Shown here: piece by piece, positions 1 to 12,116 of the stretch
Position numbering within the stretch: position 1 is the stretch's first letter
Layout of the letters: each line of letters opens with the position of its first letter
DNA from: Durusdinium trenchii
Lineage: Eukaryota; Sar; Dinophyceae; Suessiales; Symbiodiniaceae
Direction of reading: 5' to 3'
DNA length: 64,000 bases
NCBI GenBank assembly: GCA_963970005.1
Contig: CAXAMN010021273.1
Span: forward strand, 567,825 to 631,824
Notes under the pieces: model-generated
Seen by the model: the letters and a program-made list of their open reading frames with translations, nothing else
Told to the model about the DNA's origin: nothing
The model's database searches: none
Made by a program: the position numbers and the translations under genes

Positions 1-544
1 GGGATTCATTTGATCTTCTCAAAAAGCCCGAACTGTAGATCAGATACCGCTGAAGGCAGCTCAGTTTCGCCAGATTGTCGGCATGGTCGCCACGGTCGCA
101 GACCGGAAAGCGCTTGAAATCCAATTCCCGCAGCTGTGGCCCATATGCCCAAGGCATTGGTCACAGTCAGAGTGTGAGGATCAAAAGTGAGCGATTCCGG
201 GTTCAAACCGCATGAGTGAGCCAATCCCTACTCCTTTGATACACATCATGAGGCTCCACATCACCACCCTACCTGGGCCCTACCCTTCTGTGGGGCGATA
301 TCAGCATTTGGAGGGGGAAGTGATGCACATATGGACATTTTACGCTTAACATCTCTTACAGTAACTTAGATGTGTCACTGTGTCCCAGGATATTCCACAG
401 TGTGCCAGCCCTTTGTTTGTATTCACATGCAAGTGGATGGCACTCTCGGTTTTGTATTCGGAACATGGTCTTCCCATTGGCCATGTTCCACTTCCATGTG
501 TCGCTAGTTGGTCCCTCACGAACCAAGCACTTCAGAACCTGCAG

Positions 545-712
545 GTTCCCCCTCTTGCTCACCGCACTGGACGGTGAAAGCTTCGTCGTTTCGTCGGACC
601 CCGGAGGGGGGTCGGTCGACTGGTGAACAGGTCGTGACGATGATGCTGGATGGATATCCACCCATTCTGGAAATCCAGGAGCTTCCGTGGCTTTTGGAGC
701 GCATTTCCGGTG
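545..712 (+). CDS. Candidate coding exon, unrecognised
   Basis: A GC-rich pocket follows a CAG acceptor at 542-544. One frame gives a protein-like stretch containing LLLTALDGESFVVSSDPGG and closes at a possible GTGAAC donor at 623. A second frame stays open further and includes MMLDGYPPILEIQELPWLL before a GTGAGG donor near 710. I cannot decide between the frames, and the family is not recognised. The balanced, acidic composition differs from the surrounding non-coding DNA, which is the only reason to call it an exon. Confidence 0.3.
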
Positions 713-3700
713 AGGGGAAAAGGACGCATGAAGTGGTTTCTTTAGGCCTCAGGAACTTCCGGGTTTGGTGCGTTCGCAAAAAAGGACTTTACTTCAAGTA
801 TTCCAACCTTCCTCCATGGTTCTTTACTGGTGTTGGTCATGAAAAAACTCAACTCAATGAGGTAAGGTCGACCAGGTTTGGACCTGGGTCTGATTGGACC
901 TGTAGGGTTTCCTATGTGAGTGAATCTCCTGCCTGGATCTTCCGTTCGTGACCAAACTTGATCCCCTGGTTTAAGGTCATTTAGGCCTGTAAAGGTCGCT
1001 TGCTGACTGTGGTCGGGAAGATTGCATTGCTTAGGTTTTTCCCCTACTTCCTGGACTGCAAATTTAAGTCTTGGCCAAAACGCCACAATCCATAAGTTCC
1101 AATGATCATCAGGGTACTCAATATAAATCCATCAAGATTCCGAAGTTCATATCGATAGTGCTTCTTGAAAGTCTATTGTGTATCTTGATCCAGCTCCCAC
1201 AGCATGTGGACATCTCTCAACCAAAAACATCACAGATCCGGGGCGGATCAGCACGATCTGCCAACAATCCAGTTGCAAAGTTGCTAGTAGGCAACAGGGC
1301 TTTAAGACAGGTCTATGATGCAAAGAAATAGCAGCCCCAGCAAACTTGCATAACAGAGTTCATTCATCATGGCAGCCCCCCCAAAGCTCGTTGAACAGGC
1401 CCCAATGCGTCAACCGATCGCATCAAATGAAATTCGTGCCATGTCATACCATTTTGCAGGAAACATCCGACATACCTACAAAGCCTTTTCTTGAGGGATT
1501 GGTTTCCCCACAAAACATGAACAGGTTGGTGCGTGCCGTTCTTGACCATGAGTGTCAGCGGTACTGTCGACAGACTGGATTGGTGGAACAGGTGGAAAGT
1601 TCTGTTCACGCAAACATACATCGCCACACACACACACACCATGGACTGGCCAGGGGTGGCTGTTTTGTTGGGGTCTTTCTGTGCGTCAAGATGCCTGTCC
1701 CATCGGTCGTGCCAGTACATTACATCCCCCACCTGGTTTTCTTTGAATTTTATCAAAACAAATCCACGTGCCACTTCGATTGGGAACTGACCACGAAACG
1801 GTGGCCTGATTCCGGACATGCCAGGACACCCATGAATGGAACAAGATGGAAGTAATATCGTCCCTAAGAAGACTGGGCCCTTCTCCAATGGGAAGGGTTT
1901 GGTTTGGCTCCAGACCCTGGCATTTCGGTGTCTTTGGTCCCATGACAATCCAGTGCAGGGCAGCATTCTTAGTATAATGTCCAATACATGAACCGTCATT
2001 GCTAAATGATGCTATAGATGCGCTTTCGTTTTCCAGGTTTTTGTTGGCGTCTCATCTACGGGTTGGTCTGAAACTCACCGACTCAGACCTGGTTCGACCG
2101 AGGTTCAAGACTGTCAAGACCGATTTTTCAGACTTTTGGTCAATTGATCGATTGGCCGACAGGGTTGGCCGTCAGTAAACCACTAAGTTAACTGGCCGAG
2201 TAACTGGTCAGTAAACCAGTAAACCAGTAAATAGATGTAAATAGTAAGCAATCATTACATATTCATATTTATATATATATATCGTATACTTGTTTTGAGA
2301 TGTCAATGTCGGCCTGCAACTGAACTATCATCCACTGTGCCCTGGTATCTTGTTTCGTAACACCCCGCGCTTGGCCCTTGGCCCTTGGAACATCGGGGGA
2401 GCTGTGGTGAAAAAGCGCTCTCTGTGTGTGTGTGTGCCAAAGTCGTTCTTAGCTCTACATGTCTTCAGAGAATTGATGAGAAACTGAATGACTGCATGGA
2501 CGAAACGCGCACAAGACTCATGTGACACCCATGGAGAAGAGCCCATATGATATGATAGCATGTTTGTGGAACATGGACCACCATTCATAACACCTATAGA
2601 CTATAGAACTTCCTTTTTGGGCAGACATGTCTGCTTAGTATGGGTATGTATGGGTGACCCGAACCCGAACCCTTCCCATTGGCAACATGACATGAGCCCA
2701 GATTGTTTGGGGTATATAATATGACAAGTCGATGTGCGTTTTGTTGTCCCACGGCATCCACTCACCAAATGTTGGGAGTTCCAAACCTTCTGTCATTCCC
2801 ACCCTTTTCTGAGCAAAATCTTTGTTTTGAAGGCCCGGACCACTTGACACGGTTTCATCCAGGACTTTCTGGCCACCTCTGAGAGAGTTTTCCTGGTGAT
2901 CTTTTGCCTGGAGATGTGCATCTTGCAGCTCGGAGCAGACGTGAGAGAACATTCCCCACAGATGTTGAGGTCTCCAGGCTCGGTCTTTCAGTACCTTCGT
3001 TTCCCAGGTCTTTCAGGCTCGGATGTCATACCTTCGTTTCGGTGGGATGACTGTTTCATCCAGGATGCAGCGACCGTCAGTTACCTGTCCGGCATCGGTC
3101 GTTGTTGGGTCAATGACGTCTGAGCCGACGGGCACCCACGTCTTCAACAAGAAAACCAACAAAAACGAGTCCCGGTAACGGTCATTACCACAATTCTTGG
3201 CTGGTAACGGTCGTGACCCCTCTTCGAAGTCGGCATTTGGGATCAGCCTTCGGTTGTTTGTGGGAGTGGACGCCGCGTCCCGCATCAAGTGCCGCCAACC
3301 AGACGCGCCAACCAGACTGGTGGATGGACAGACGGGTGCGCACTCGTTTCGAATCATGCATCATAACCCTAGAAGTCCAGTGATATGACTCATTTTGCCC
3401 CTCAAAAAAGTGGACCATGAAACAAATGAGTCATCGGAAGGTTCTGGGTAAGACCTTCCTATTTAGTCCGGGTAAGTCATTCGGAAGTGGGAGTTTGGCT
3501 ATCTGGGAGTCTGGGTAAGTCTATGTTCCGTGGATCCACTTCCACTATCACGTCCGTGATGCAGGAGTTTGGGCAGCCGTACAGCCGTTGTGGCGTTCAC
3601 GCCGTGGGGGACGTTGTTGACTCAAGCTAGGCAGTGGAAATGTCCGGTGGATGCACAAAATAGATACCTTCAAAACAATGGCAGTGGACCATGTCTCTCT

Positions 3701-4210
3701 CTCTCTCTCTGTCTTTCTATTGGAGTTCCAGGATGTTTCAAGAGATCTATATCAGCCATCAGAGTACTCGAGACAGCAGACTTTCAGAGTAGATGGCATG
3801 CACGATCCCCTCCAGGAAAATTCCGATTCTGGATTCGACCATCTAGTGGGTCGCCAATGGAAATATGGTACGTACTACGTGATGGACCAGGCAACAGGAC
3901 ACCCAGACAGGATGATCCTGGTAGATTCGATCAGCACCCCATCCAACAGTCCTGGATGATCGTGAATGACTGTGGACAGGGGGCAACTCTGCAATCTTTT
4001 TGGGCCTTTACTGGTGTCAACGTTTTGTATAGATTGTATAGTTTAGATAGCACTTTAAATAGAGCCTACAAAGCAGTTGGCTTCACGGTCCATGCTGGCT
4101 TTGCATCATCATCCGTAGGCTACCTGCGGACTGGGAATCGGACAGCTGACCGCAGGAGGGGCCTTGGGACACCGAAGAGACGAGGTGAAAGGCCCGGTGG
4201 TTTCTTTTAG
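713..4210. other. Mostly non-coding stretch
   Basis: No gene is recognised here. It holds a CA microsatellite at 1627-1641, repeat tails shared with other places (for example the GGTTTGGACCTGGGTC motif near 873, seen inverted near 20930), a CT microsatellite at 3691-3712, and a reading frame open for 213 codons (3569-4210) that matches nothing I know. That frame crosses the microsatellite and has no good splice context, so I treat it as chance. Confidence 0.4.
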
Positions 4211-4455
4211 GGTTAAACCTCGCCTTCCCTGAAAAGATCCTCATTTTCTCACCCCCCTGCGCTCCCTCGGCCGCGATCCTGGTCGTAAGACCTGAAGCAG
4301 AACCTTCGACTCCTTCGGCCGAAGAAAACCGACCGTCGAAACCGTGCCGTGCCGTGCCTTTCTCTCTCTCTCTCTCAGGATCGGGGCCTTTGGGCCTTGT
4401 AGGCCAGGGGAGGGTCGGCCCAGCAGGGCCTCTGCCAGGGCCAGAGAAGCAGTAG
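4211..4455 (+). CDS. Candidate terminal exon, Pro/Ser-rich, unrecognised
   Basis: After a TTTTAG acceptor at 4205-4210, one + frame stays open for about 80 codons to a TAG at 4453-4455. It has no ATG, as expected for an internal or last exon. The product has a hydrophobic start (LNLAFPEKILIF) followed by a Pro/Glu/Ser-rich part (RPEAEPSTPSAEENRPSKPC). A GTACGT donor lies just after the stop, so the exon could instead continue in another frame. It lies about 1.1 kb upstream of the first channel exon and could belong to that gene, but no channel motif is visible. Confidence 0.35.
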
Positions 4456-4912
4456 GTACGTACGTATGTGGGTTGGCAATATGGGTTTAACTAACTATAA
4501 ACATCGGGAAGCCTCCCAGTTCGACCTCCTCATTTGAAGGAAAATAGCAGCCGGCCAGGTTTGTCTTCCTAATTTCAATACAGACCCGTATGGCAACCTT
4601 TAAAGCATCAGAGGTCTTGTTTCTTTGTTGCTTAAACAAACGTTTCTTCTGCACCGCCTAATGTGGGCTGTGCCATCACACTTGGGAAATCTTAGCGCGC
4701 TATAACACGTGTACACATTGCATTCCATTGTTCTATTTCAAGAGCACTTCTACATGCACAGGACAAAAGGGAACCTGTAGAGAGGAGAAGATCCCTAGCG
4801 GCCACGGGCAGTGGCGGGACTCCAGTGGCGGGGCAGAAAATGGGGATCGCCTTAGGAATGTCCCAGATCCCAGGCAGCCACAGTATCCCAAGCATGACTA
4901 AATTTGGTACTA

Positions 4913-5016
4913 CCCAGACGCTCCAAACAGCTCTTGGTAGCTCAAAACCCTAGGGATTTGAGACCCCAGACCCCTATGAGGGTCCGACCCCTCCATAGGG
5001 CCCATGAGCGTCTGGG
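4913..5016 (+). repeat. MITE-like element, family A copy 1
   Basis: About 104 bases bounded by an inverted terminal repeat (CCCAGACGCT at the left, AGCGTCTGGG at the right). Four more copies lie at 7467-7567, 19958-20073, 27393-27519 and 48443-48533, in both orientations. No protein is encoded. The internal text (CTCTTGGTACCTCAAAACCC, then GAGACCCCAGACCCCT) is conserved among copies. Confidence 0.75.
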
Positions 5017-5351
5017 TATTTTTTTTTCCATTGGAGTAGTTGAAGGGGTCAAAGTAGGTCAAGGTGCCAGTCCCATGGAGTGGCGGGTTCAAAATCTCAG
5101 GAGTTGCGCGCTATGGTGTGGTCAATGCTTTGGTGTGGTATGATCTTTGGAACCACCAGTTAGTACTAGTTCATGCAGCTAGAAGTGGAACAATTGGAAC
5201 CACCATGTGTTTCTAATTGTTGGGTTTCCAGGCAAAGATGCTCCTCTCCACTGTAGGACAAGATTGTGAGGCAGGTCCGGTGTATGTTTATGCATGTTTA
5301 TCCAGCCGCCAGCAGCCTCAAAACTGCTGTAGTAGACGTTGTCAACGAGTT

Positions 5352-5482
5352 GGTTTAAGGGAACATCTACAGGAAACCTAGATGTTCCCTCCAAGGGGTG
5401 TCCAATGGACTACCCCACACTACCTATAGGCTTCCAGACAGGGCACCCCTTGGAGGGTCCTGGTAGATGTTCCCTTAAAACC
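5352..5482. repeat. Short inverted-repeat element
   Basis: The arms GGTTTAAGGGAACATCTAC and GTAGATGTTCCCTTAAAACC enclose a second inverted pair around CCTCCAAGGGGTGTCC. It is a non-coding MITE-like element in the presumed intron just upstream of the channel S3 exon. Related CCAAGGGGTGTCC-type text recurs at several sites, for example near 32800, 46780 and 61730. Confidence 0.6.
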
Positions 5483-5513
5483 AGTCAATTCTGTGGACAC
5501 TTGGCCCGGCCAG

Positions 5514-5574
5514 ATATCTGCGAACCCCTGTGATGTGCTTTGATGGCGTGATCGTGGTGGCGTCCGTGGTTCAG
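5514..5574 (+). CDS. Voltage-gated cation channel, exon with segment S3
   Basis: This short exon encodes YLRTPVMCFDGVIVVASVVQ, which reads as the S2-S3 linker and membrane segment S3 of a voltage-gated ion-transport domain (compare the common W-N-x-F-D-G-x-I-V pattern). It follows an AG acceptor at 5512-5513 and ends in phase 0 before GCGTGG, a GC-type donor. The next in-phase exon (6474) carries S4, so order and phase agree with one channel gene on the + strand. The protein would sit in a membrane and pass Ca2+ or Na+ on depolarisation. S1 and S2 were not found upstream and may lie outside or be unrecognised. Confidence 0.6.
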
Positions 5575-6473
5575 GCGTGGGGGCCGTGGAAACCACATCC
5601 AGGGGCCGAGGATTGACAGGGGCACCCCTATCCACTGAGTTTGGCACACGGAACTACTGTCACTCAACCTGTATAGTTTGAATCTTCTAGTGTGCCAAAC
5701 AGCTTTCTATTGCAAATTGTACTACAGTTCAAATACACTGCAGGCTATACTACTGCCACCATTCTTATCAACAATGCTACTGAAGCACTTCTAGTAGATT
5801 GGATGTACCTGTCAGGAATTGACTGTTCTGCAATGCGACTAAGGCTGTGGGGTGCGAGGTGGTTCTCTTCTTGGACACTCTGTCACGTGACCCCTTGGGT
5901 TCAACTTCCAAATGACCAGTTTCACCTTAAGAAACTTGCAAGCTCGACCAGAAAAGCGCTTAGATCATTCTGGGACATGTTTCCAACCAACTCAACCGCG
6001 CGCCCACATCACAAACAAAAAAGAACAAACGGACCCGGGCGGGTTGCCAAAATCTCCGCCATGCGCTGAAATTGTCAGCGACACTCAAGGCGCACAGTCA
6101 GCAGGCACATCAGCCAACGACCTCTGCTGCCAATTCCAGCTAGGTCTGAGCTGCAAACCAAAACTCCAGCAAACTTTGACCTGGACATGAAACGGATTGG
6201 TCGGACGACTGGTCGTGTTTGGTATTTGTTGTTGTTGTTTTGTGACCCAGAAAAGCTGATTCACACCCAAAGCCAGGTCGTCTCCCCCTTAAACCCCCAA
6301 AAGCTCCCGAAAGCTCCAACCCACATCTCCTCAAGTCAGGTGCTGTTGCGAACCGACCCCCACTTTAACCACCCACCCCAAGCACCTTCTCCTCCTCCTT
6401 GAGGGATGTGAGGGATGTCACCCCATCACCTTCACCCAGTCACCGCCTTCACCTCACCCCCTCGCCCTGGCAG

Positions 6474-6539
6474 GTGCTCACCTCACCAGATGGCCAGGGT
6501 GGCGCCATTGCGGCGCTGCGCACGCTGCGGCTCTTCCGG
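6474..6539 (+). CDS. Voltage-gated cation channel, exon with voltage sensor S4
   Basis: This 66-base exon in phase 0 encodes 22 residues: a Gly-rich S3-S4 loop (SPDGQGG) and then AIAALRTLRLFR, the arginine-every-third-residue pattern of an S4 voltage sensor (R at three regular positions). It follows CAG at 471-473 of this kilobase and ends before GCGGGG, another GC-type donor. The spliced text S3-loop-S4 has the spacing expected for four-domain calcium or sodium channels and single-domain relatives. Downstream the frame stays open but becomes Gly/Arg/Pro-rich and non-channel-like, which supports the exon ending here. Confidence 0.65.
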
Positions 6540-6707
6540 GCGGGGGGTGCCGAACCGGGGAACGGGCGGGCGTGGCCCGGGCGTCGAACCGGGGGGGGGT
6601 CGGAAAGTAGCTAGAAGTGGTGTGGTCGACGGGGGAACCGGTAGACATCGGTATAGACTCTTAGGACCCCGATCCAGATCATGGATTGAAGATCCTCCTG
6701 TCCATTG

Positions 6708-6795
6708 CCTCTGTAAAATGAGGGGGGTCCACCATCATCCTAAAACGGTTTTATGATCCCCCTCCTTGAGGGGGTCAGGGGGTCATTTTACAGAG
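6708..6795. repeat. Short inverted-repeat element
   Basis: The arms CCTCTGTAAAATGAGGGGGG and its near complement ending TCATTTTACAGAG are separated by about 45 bases, with a smaller GGGGGATC palindrome inside. It is a non-coding MITE-like hairpin in the intron between the S4 and S4-S5 exons. Confidence 0.6.
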
Positions 6796-7106
6796 AAAAC
6801 GTGCATGCACAGGAGACATGTCAGATTTTGTATGCTTACCGCTGCCTCTTTCAATACCGCATGAAACAAATATCTAAAAATGATGCAAAATGAGAAGTTG
6901 GAATGACAAGCAAATTATATCTATCACCTGTGGGGGTTGGGAAGGCCGCTTTACATCTGTAATTTGACAGGGCCGACCCCCCCCTGGGAACTGACACGGG
7001 GATGATTGAAGTGATTGAAGAACCTCTTCATGGGTCCGGGTGGTGGGATTTTGTCCTTCTGGGCACATTTGCAAGAGAGGTGCATCGCTGTGCGGCGTAC
7101 CCTGAG

Positions 7107-7190
7107 GTCCTGAACAAGCTCGCCAGCCGTTGGCCTTCCTTTCGAGTCCTACTGAAGGCAGCGGCGTTTGAACTGCCGCAGCTCGCGACC
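7107..7190 (+). CDS. Voltage-gated cation channel, exon with S4-S5 linker
   Basis: This exon starts in phase 0 after AG at 7105-7106 and encodes VLNKLASRWPSFRVLLKAAA followed by FELPQLAT. It matches the end of S4 and the S4-S5 linker of cation channels, where R-V-x-K-L-A-R-x-W-P-S-x-x-x-L-L-K is common. It joins directly to the S4 exon (LRLFR|VLNKLA) with no phase change. The right border is inferred: the channel-like text stops at PQLAT and the next bases are GAAAGA, a GA-type donor. The following S5 segment was not found within the next 10 kb. Confidence 0.6.
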
Positions 7191-7466
7191 GAAAGAAGCT
7201 TCCTACTTCCCAGACACTCCACGTATGAACTATATAATTGCATGGACCCTGTATTTCAACATGTTTCAACCACACCGCAACTGATTGGCACGTCAGTCTG
7301 GAGTGTTTGTGCTTGACGATTAAAGACCAATGAGACCTTCCAGGAGTCGTGGTGGGTTCTCCCATGAAAGGAGGTTCTCCACGTTCTGCCTCAAGTACTG
7401 AGCGAATCGGTTGATCCCTTTTTGGCCTGGTCGAAATTATGGTGTTTGTTCATTTTGTCGGATACA

Positions 7467-7567
7467 CCCAGACGCGACCCTGGGCCCTCATATGGAGGGG
7501 TCGGACCCAATATGGAGGGAACTGGGGTCTCAAATCCCTAGGGTTTTGACGTACCAAGAGCTGTTTC
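7467..7567 (-). repeat. MITE-like element, family A copy 2
   Basis: It begins CCCAGACGCGACCCTGGGCC and carries the same internal text as family A copy 1, in reverse orientation (GGGGTCTCAAATCCCTAGGG, then CCAAGAGCTGTTT). The far terminal repeat is degraded. Confidence 0.65.
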
Positions 7568-8514
7568 AGTAGTATAGATGTGGCTGTGCCAAGTCGTTTG
7601 GTCTGGTGTAAAGTCGTTTGGATGTTGTGTGTGTCCATGCAGCTTAGATGACTTAGATGCAAGATTTGGCAATACACTGTTTGACAAACTGAAGAGAATC
7701 AGTTCAAGACCATTTGCTGGATTGCATCAGGAACAACATATATGTAGGCTTACTGTATTTGGAGAAATAAGAACAGAACTTCTCAATCAATCTCAATCAT
7801 ACTTACATGACTCATACCACATACCGTCTGGCCGGTGTGCGAACTTCAGACCGGCCTTTGTGTGCCCACGTGCCGGAGTCTGCACATAGCTGTGGCTCCA
7901 CAGTGCCGGTCGAATGGAATGGGATGGGGTCAAAACCATGTGGGCATGGAACACCATGTGGGCATGGAATATGGGCATGCGTACAGCTCACCCCACCATG
8001 TGTCACTCACCCGACCAGTCCACCATCTTTTGGACCCACAGCCATTCTTTTCAGATTTGTTCAACACTTCTTTTCCCCGTTTTGAGGCCGCAGCTGTCAC
8101 GTCACCTGTCGCGTGTCATCGCCCGCGCGTCTTGGGATCTGGTGCAGTGTTTTATCAGGGATGCAATCCTCATGACACTGAACTTGTGTTTCAGTCCCCA
8201 AAAGCTACGAAATCCTGTTTTATGCGCACAGGCTATGGCACAAAGTTCTTGATGTACTTTCTGTACTACTTTGCAAAAAAAGGTGACTTCTCTGGAAAGC
8301 TGCGTTTTCATGCGGCTGGGTGACCTTACGCAACTTCACCCATGCGCTCGTATGAGAAATGTTACATGACTTGACCTCCTGTGTGGGGTTTTGTTCTGTG
8401 ATGTCTGAAATCAGCTTCAGCTAAATTAACTCAATGGAAAACTTTGAAGCTCCCGTTTCCTTACAGTGTTCCTTGCATTTTGTTGTGGCTCGCACCCCCT
8501 GGGACCCCCCGTAG

Positions 8515-8705
8515 GGGTTTCCCTCTCCGCCGTTCCGGGCGCCGCCGGTCTTCCGATCGATCGCGCGTCAGGCGATGCTCTACACGGGGAAGTCCTTAAG
8601 CTATTGGATCGTACTGCCCGGGACCAAAGGAGGTCGCCACTTTGGGTGTTCAAACCTGGGGTGAAGGCAAGACCTCCAATCAAGACCTTGGGACTGGAAG
8701 ATTGA
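8515..8705 (+). CDS. GC-rich exon candidate, frame undecided
   Basis: After a CCCGTAG acceptor a GC-rich pocket is open in more than one + frame. One frame contains GEVLKLLDRTARDQRRSPLW and another contains RQAMLYTGKSLSYWIVLPGT. The composition is coding-like, but I cannot select a frame and recognise neither product. It lies inside the presumed large channel intron or in an unrecognised channel exon region. Confidence 0.25.
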
Positions 8706-9251
8706 CCGACCTCTGAAACGAACTCACAATTCACATGCATGGAACGAGGCATAGAATGATGTATGACATTAGAACAGAGAATCCAGTTTACATTGATTGC
8801 CAACACTTCATTGACCGAAAACCGAGGAGCTTCAAACACCTGAAAACTCTGAAAAATCCAGGAGTGAAGCTTGGGGGCAGCGAAGCTTGAGTGGTGGCTG
8901 TGACGCCAAGACAGAGAAGCAATATTGTTTGGTTCCAGTGGCTCAATTGAGCAAACGCCAAAACGTGCAATGACTAATTTAACAAAGAGAGGTCGTGATG
9001 TTCAGGAATTGGGCTAAAAACTGCAAAAGCAATAGCCCCCCCAAAAAGCGATAACCTTGCAGAATCATGTCCTTTGCGTGACAGTACATGTTTGGCAGAC
9101 ACTCAAATAGATCTGGGTCATGGTCCTCCTTCGTGCACAACATTGATGGACCCTGGATCGATGCAACTGCGTGCATGTCATTGACCCTTCAAACATATGA
9201 AACCATATATGATATATATATATATGAATATATACATTCAAAAATAACAAA

Positions 9252-9334
9252 CCAGCTGCTTCCAAGGGTTGCCCTGTCTGGAGACCTGTAAGTAGTGTGG
9301 AGATGTCCATTGGTGACCCCTTGGAAGCAGCTGG
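9252..9334. repeat. Short inverted-repeat element
   Basis: A 16-base perfect terminal inverted repeat, CCAGCTGCTTCCAAGG and its complement, is separated by about 50 bases containing GTAGTGTGGAGATGTCCATT. The inner text recurs at 50530-50605 and, inverted, at 61675-61750. It is non-coding and MITE-like. Confidence 0.7.
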
Positions 9335-9440
9335 AATGTAATATGTTATAGATTGGGACTGTTTGGGACTGTCTAAGGTGGTAGTTCTGGAGCTGAACAT
9401 CCCGAATCCACTTTGGAGAGTTGATGACATAATATTTAAG

Positions 9441-9530
9441 GGGCTACCGCCCGCGGCCGCCGACCCCAGAGCGGCCGCGGGTGTCAGTCCGAGCAACAGT
9501 GCCGGCAATCACGTGCTCACAACCGCCTGA
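9441..9530 (+). CDS. Candidate short terminal exon, unrecognised
   Basis: An Ala/Pro-rich open frame (PPAAADPRAAAGVSPSNSAG) runs from a TTTAAG acceptor to a TGA at 9528-9530. It contains two NotI-like GCGGCCGC sites and is much richer in GC than the AT-rich DNA on either side. Function unknown. Confidence 0.25.
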   Translation, partial: GLPPAAADPRAAAGVSPSNSAGNHVLTTA

Positions 9531-10489
9531 TCCGTGTCCCTCGAGATCCCTTATCACGGTGACCTCCTTTGAAATCATGGTTCGGCAACCTCGATTTTAG
9601 ACATGCAGGAGGAAGGTCAGGGTATATATATTTGTTTTATTTTTTAAAAATTGGTATCATATTGTATCGACATGTCTGTACTACTTGGCGTTGTTGTTCC
9701 GTTCAACCTCAACCGTTTCTGACAACTACCTTCTTTTTCCATCGAAGCATCCGAAACTAATACAACAACCCAATCGTTACTAGAATATTTTAGCCGTTGG
9801 CAGGTCTAGGCTCCGCCTGGGGGTGGGCGCGAGTACCACTATGCAAGACTGGGGTTGCCTTGTTTTTCAACACCAGGTCCAGGGGGTGCGCAGGGGGGAG
9901 TCGAACCCGGGACCCCAGCCTGGACACCGCCTGTACCGCGAAAAAAACCTGACGGACCCACTCCTTTTCAAACATGACCAATGTCCAAAATTTGTTTAAA
10001 AAAGTTGTCCACAGTTTGTCAATTTTTCGCAAAGCGCTGGTTGATTGCCAAGCCCCAGCTATACCTCCAGCTATACCTAGACCGAACTATTCTCAGGAAC
10101 ACGGCGTCCCCGTTCCGCTCACGCTCACGCTCTCGGTACTAGAACGGGGTCGGCGGATGCCTTCTTTTTTGTGGGAAAGGAAGGTAACAAGAACATCCAA
10201 TCCCTGCATCTATGCCTGTTTGCTTGTATGATCTTGTATGTTGGTTTTTTGTTTGTTGTTAACTTGTTTTGCTTGTCACCACTTCTTGACCTCTCTTTTC
10301 TGAGGTCTTCTTTTTTGGAAGGACCTGTTCTGAGTGCCTCCATTTTCTGGATGTCAAAGCCCAGACACGACCTAAGTGTGGACCGGCAGATTGACCTACA
10401 TGGGGGATCATGGGGGTGTTTTCAGGCGTGAACTGATCGGCATATATGTACAGGGACATTGTAGGCATATTTCATATACCAGAACCCTC

Positions 10490-10885
10490 CAACAGGGCTC
10501 GTTATGCATGATGCGTGGCCATGGGGTTCTTCAAAGTTTATGTGCCTTTTGTTGTCCCAAATTTGCTTTTGGTTTTGCTGCTGTGCCATAGTGTTTCTGT
10601 ACTCATGGTGGTATGAAAAGATCTCAAGTAAGATGCACCTGTGATGGCGTGGCCATGGGGGTTCCATGCCTGAACATCATCGCACCGATGCTTTCACGAT
10701 GCCTCCCCGCAATGTAAATGGTGCTTCGGGCAACTGTTGTTGAGGTTTTGGGACTCGTGGTGCGTAATGCGTGGCCATGGTGTTCTTCAAAAGTGATGTG
10801 CCTTTTGTGATAGCTGATGTGCCTTTCTGAAAATTGCGTGGCCTTGCTGTGATGTGCCTTTCGTGAGCATGATGTGCCTTAGGGC
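10490..10885. repeat. Degenerate direct-repeat cluster
   Basis: The phrases GCGTGGCCATGGGGTTCTTC and GATGTGCCTTTTGTG recur several times in imperfect form (near 10515, 10645, 10765, 10795, 10815, 10855 and 10875). No coding frame is supported. It sits inside the large intron region between the S4-S5 and pore exons. Confidence 0.5.
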
Positions 10886-12116
10886 CGCCGTTTGTAGTTG
10901 AGGGTTGATTGGACCCTAACAGGTCTCAATTGGTGACCTGTCGGAGGGTCCTCCATGGTATATATTCCATATATACATTTATAAAGAGTCTGGGTTCTAC
11001 GGTATACCCCGAACCCTCCTGAAACCAGCTCCAGCTCATGCTCGCCACGTGCGTCACCGAAGGTTTTCCTTGGTCCTCTACATTTGCACCTTAATGTTCC
11101 TTCAGCTCTTTGCGACGAAGTTCCACTTCGTGGCGCAGCTGGCGAGCCTTGTGTTTTTTCTACTCCATATGCACTAGGTTCCTGAAATCAGGGGGCTCAA
11201 CACCATGTCACATGTGAACACCATGTTTGGGTCGGACACCAACGGGTTCTGGGACCGTTTCTGATCAGAACGAGTAAACGGTCACTTCACCGGGCCGGAT
11301 TTCAGGGCGCCGGATAGACAGAAGATCCGACCAGTGTCGACAGCTTTGGTGCGGATCGGATCCCAACGCCAGCCTGGGCGTACTAGTACTAGGTGGGTCA
11401 GTCTAACCACCTGTTTTGGGCGTCCGTCAGCCAGAGCCCAGCGGGACTGACCATCGAGTTCGAAGCGGGTGCCGAGAAGATGTCCCGACGTCCGTCGACT
11501 GGCCATGTCGGCCATGTCGACTGTGTGAGGATTGCACCAGGTCGATGACTCGGGTCGGCCCCCCCCCAATACGGTTGGTTTAGAATGGAACGAGGGCGGA
11601 CCTCGTGTGCGCCAGGATGTGGATACCTTGGCAGAAGTGGGGCCGGACCAAGGCCAGCCATGGTTTGGGCTCTCAGAATGTCGCAAGATCGTCGACCTGC
11701 AAGACCCTGGTCATACATCAGAAAAGGAGGTCTGAAAGAACACCGCCGCAGCCGCTTTCCCAAGCATTTGCCTTTTTCACCTCCAACACTGCTCTTGGAT
11801 TAAACCACCTTAACTTCCCCAGACCATTCATGTTTGTGGAAGATTTATATATGGGGATGGGTCGTTTTCAAGCGTGTTCTCCCGACCAGTGCACCATGGA
11901 CAAACAACGACGACGATTCGTCCACCCGGTAGGTCGGCGGGTCGGTCTCCTTGTTTTGACCCACTGGCACAATATGATTTGTAGACACCAACTATATGCC
12001 TCATGTCAAACAAACCAAACATCACTGACTGGTGCGGCGCGAGTCCGATTTGGCACCATTTGGGAGTCAGTCATTCCATGTCAATTCCTCTCCACTTGGT
12101 TCCCTCGAAGATCCAG

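Noticed and set aside
3569-4210. 213-codon open frame
   Set aside because: Crosses a CT microsatellite, has mixed non-coding composition and no recognised motif or splice support.
9895-9925. tRNA-like T-arm (GGTCCCGGGTTCGACTCCC on the - strand)
   Set aside because: The B-box-like text is present, but the stem does not pair properly and no A box or 5' acceptor strand was found. At most a degraded SINE relic.
10171-10431. Hydrophobic open frame (MILYVGFLFVVNLFCL) resembling a membrane segment
   Set aside because: The region is T-rich, which yields Leu/Phe/Val by chance. No splice context or family motif, and it lies in the wrong order to be channel S6.
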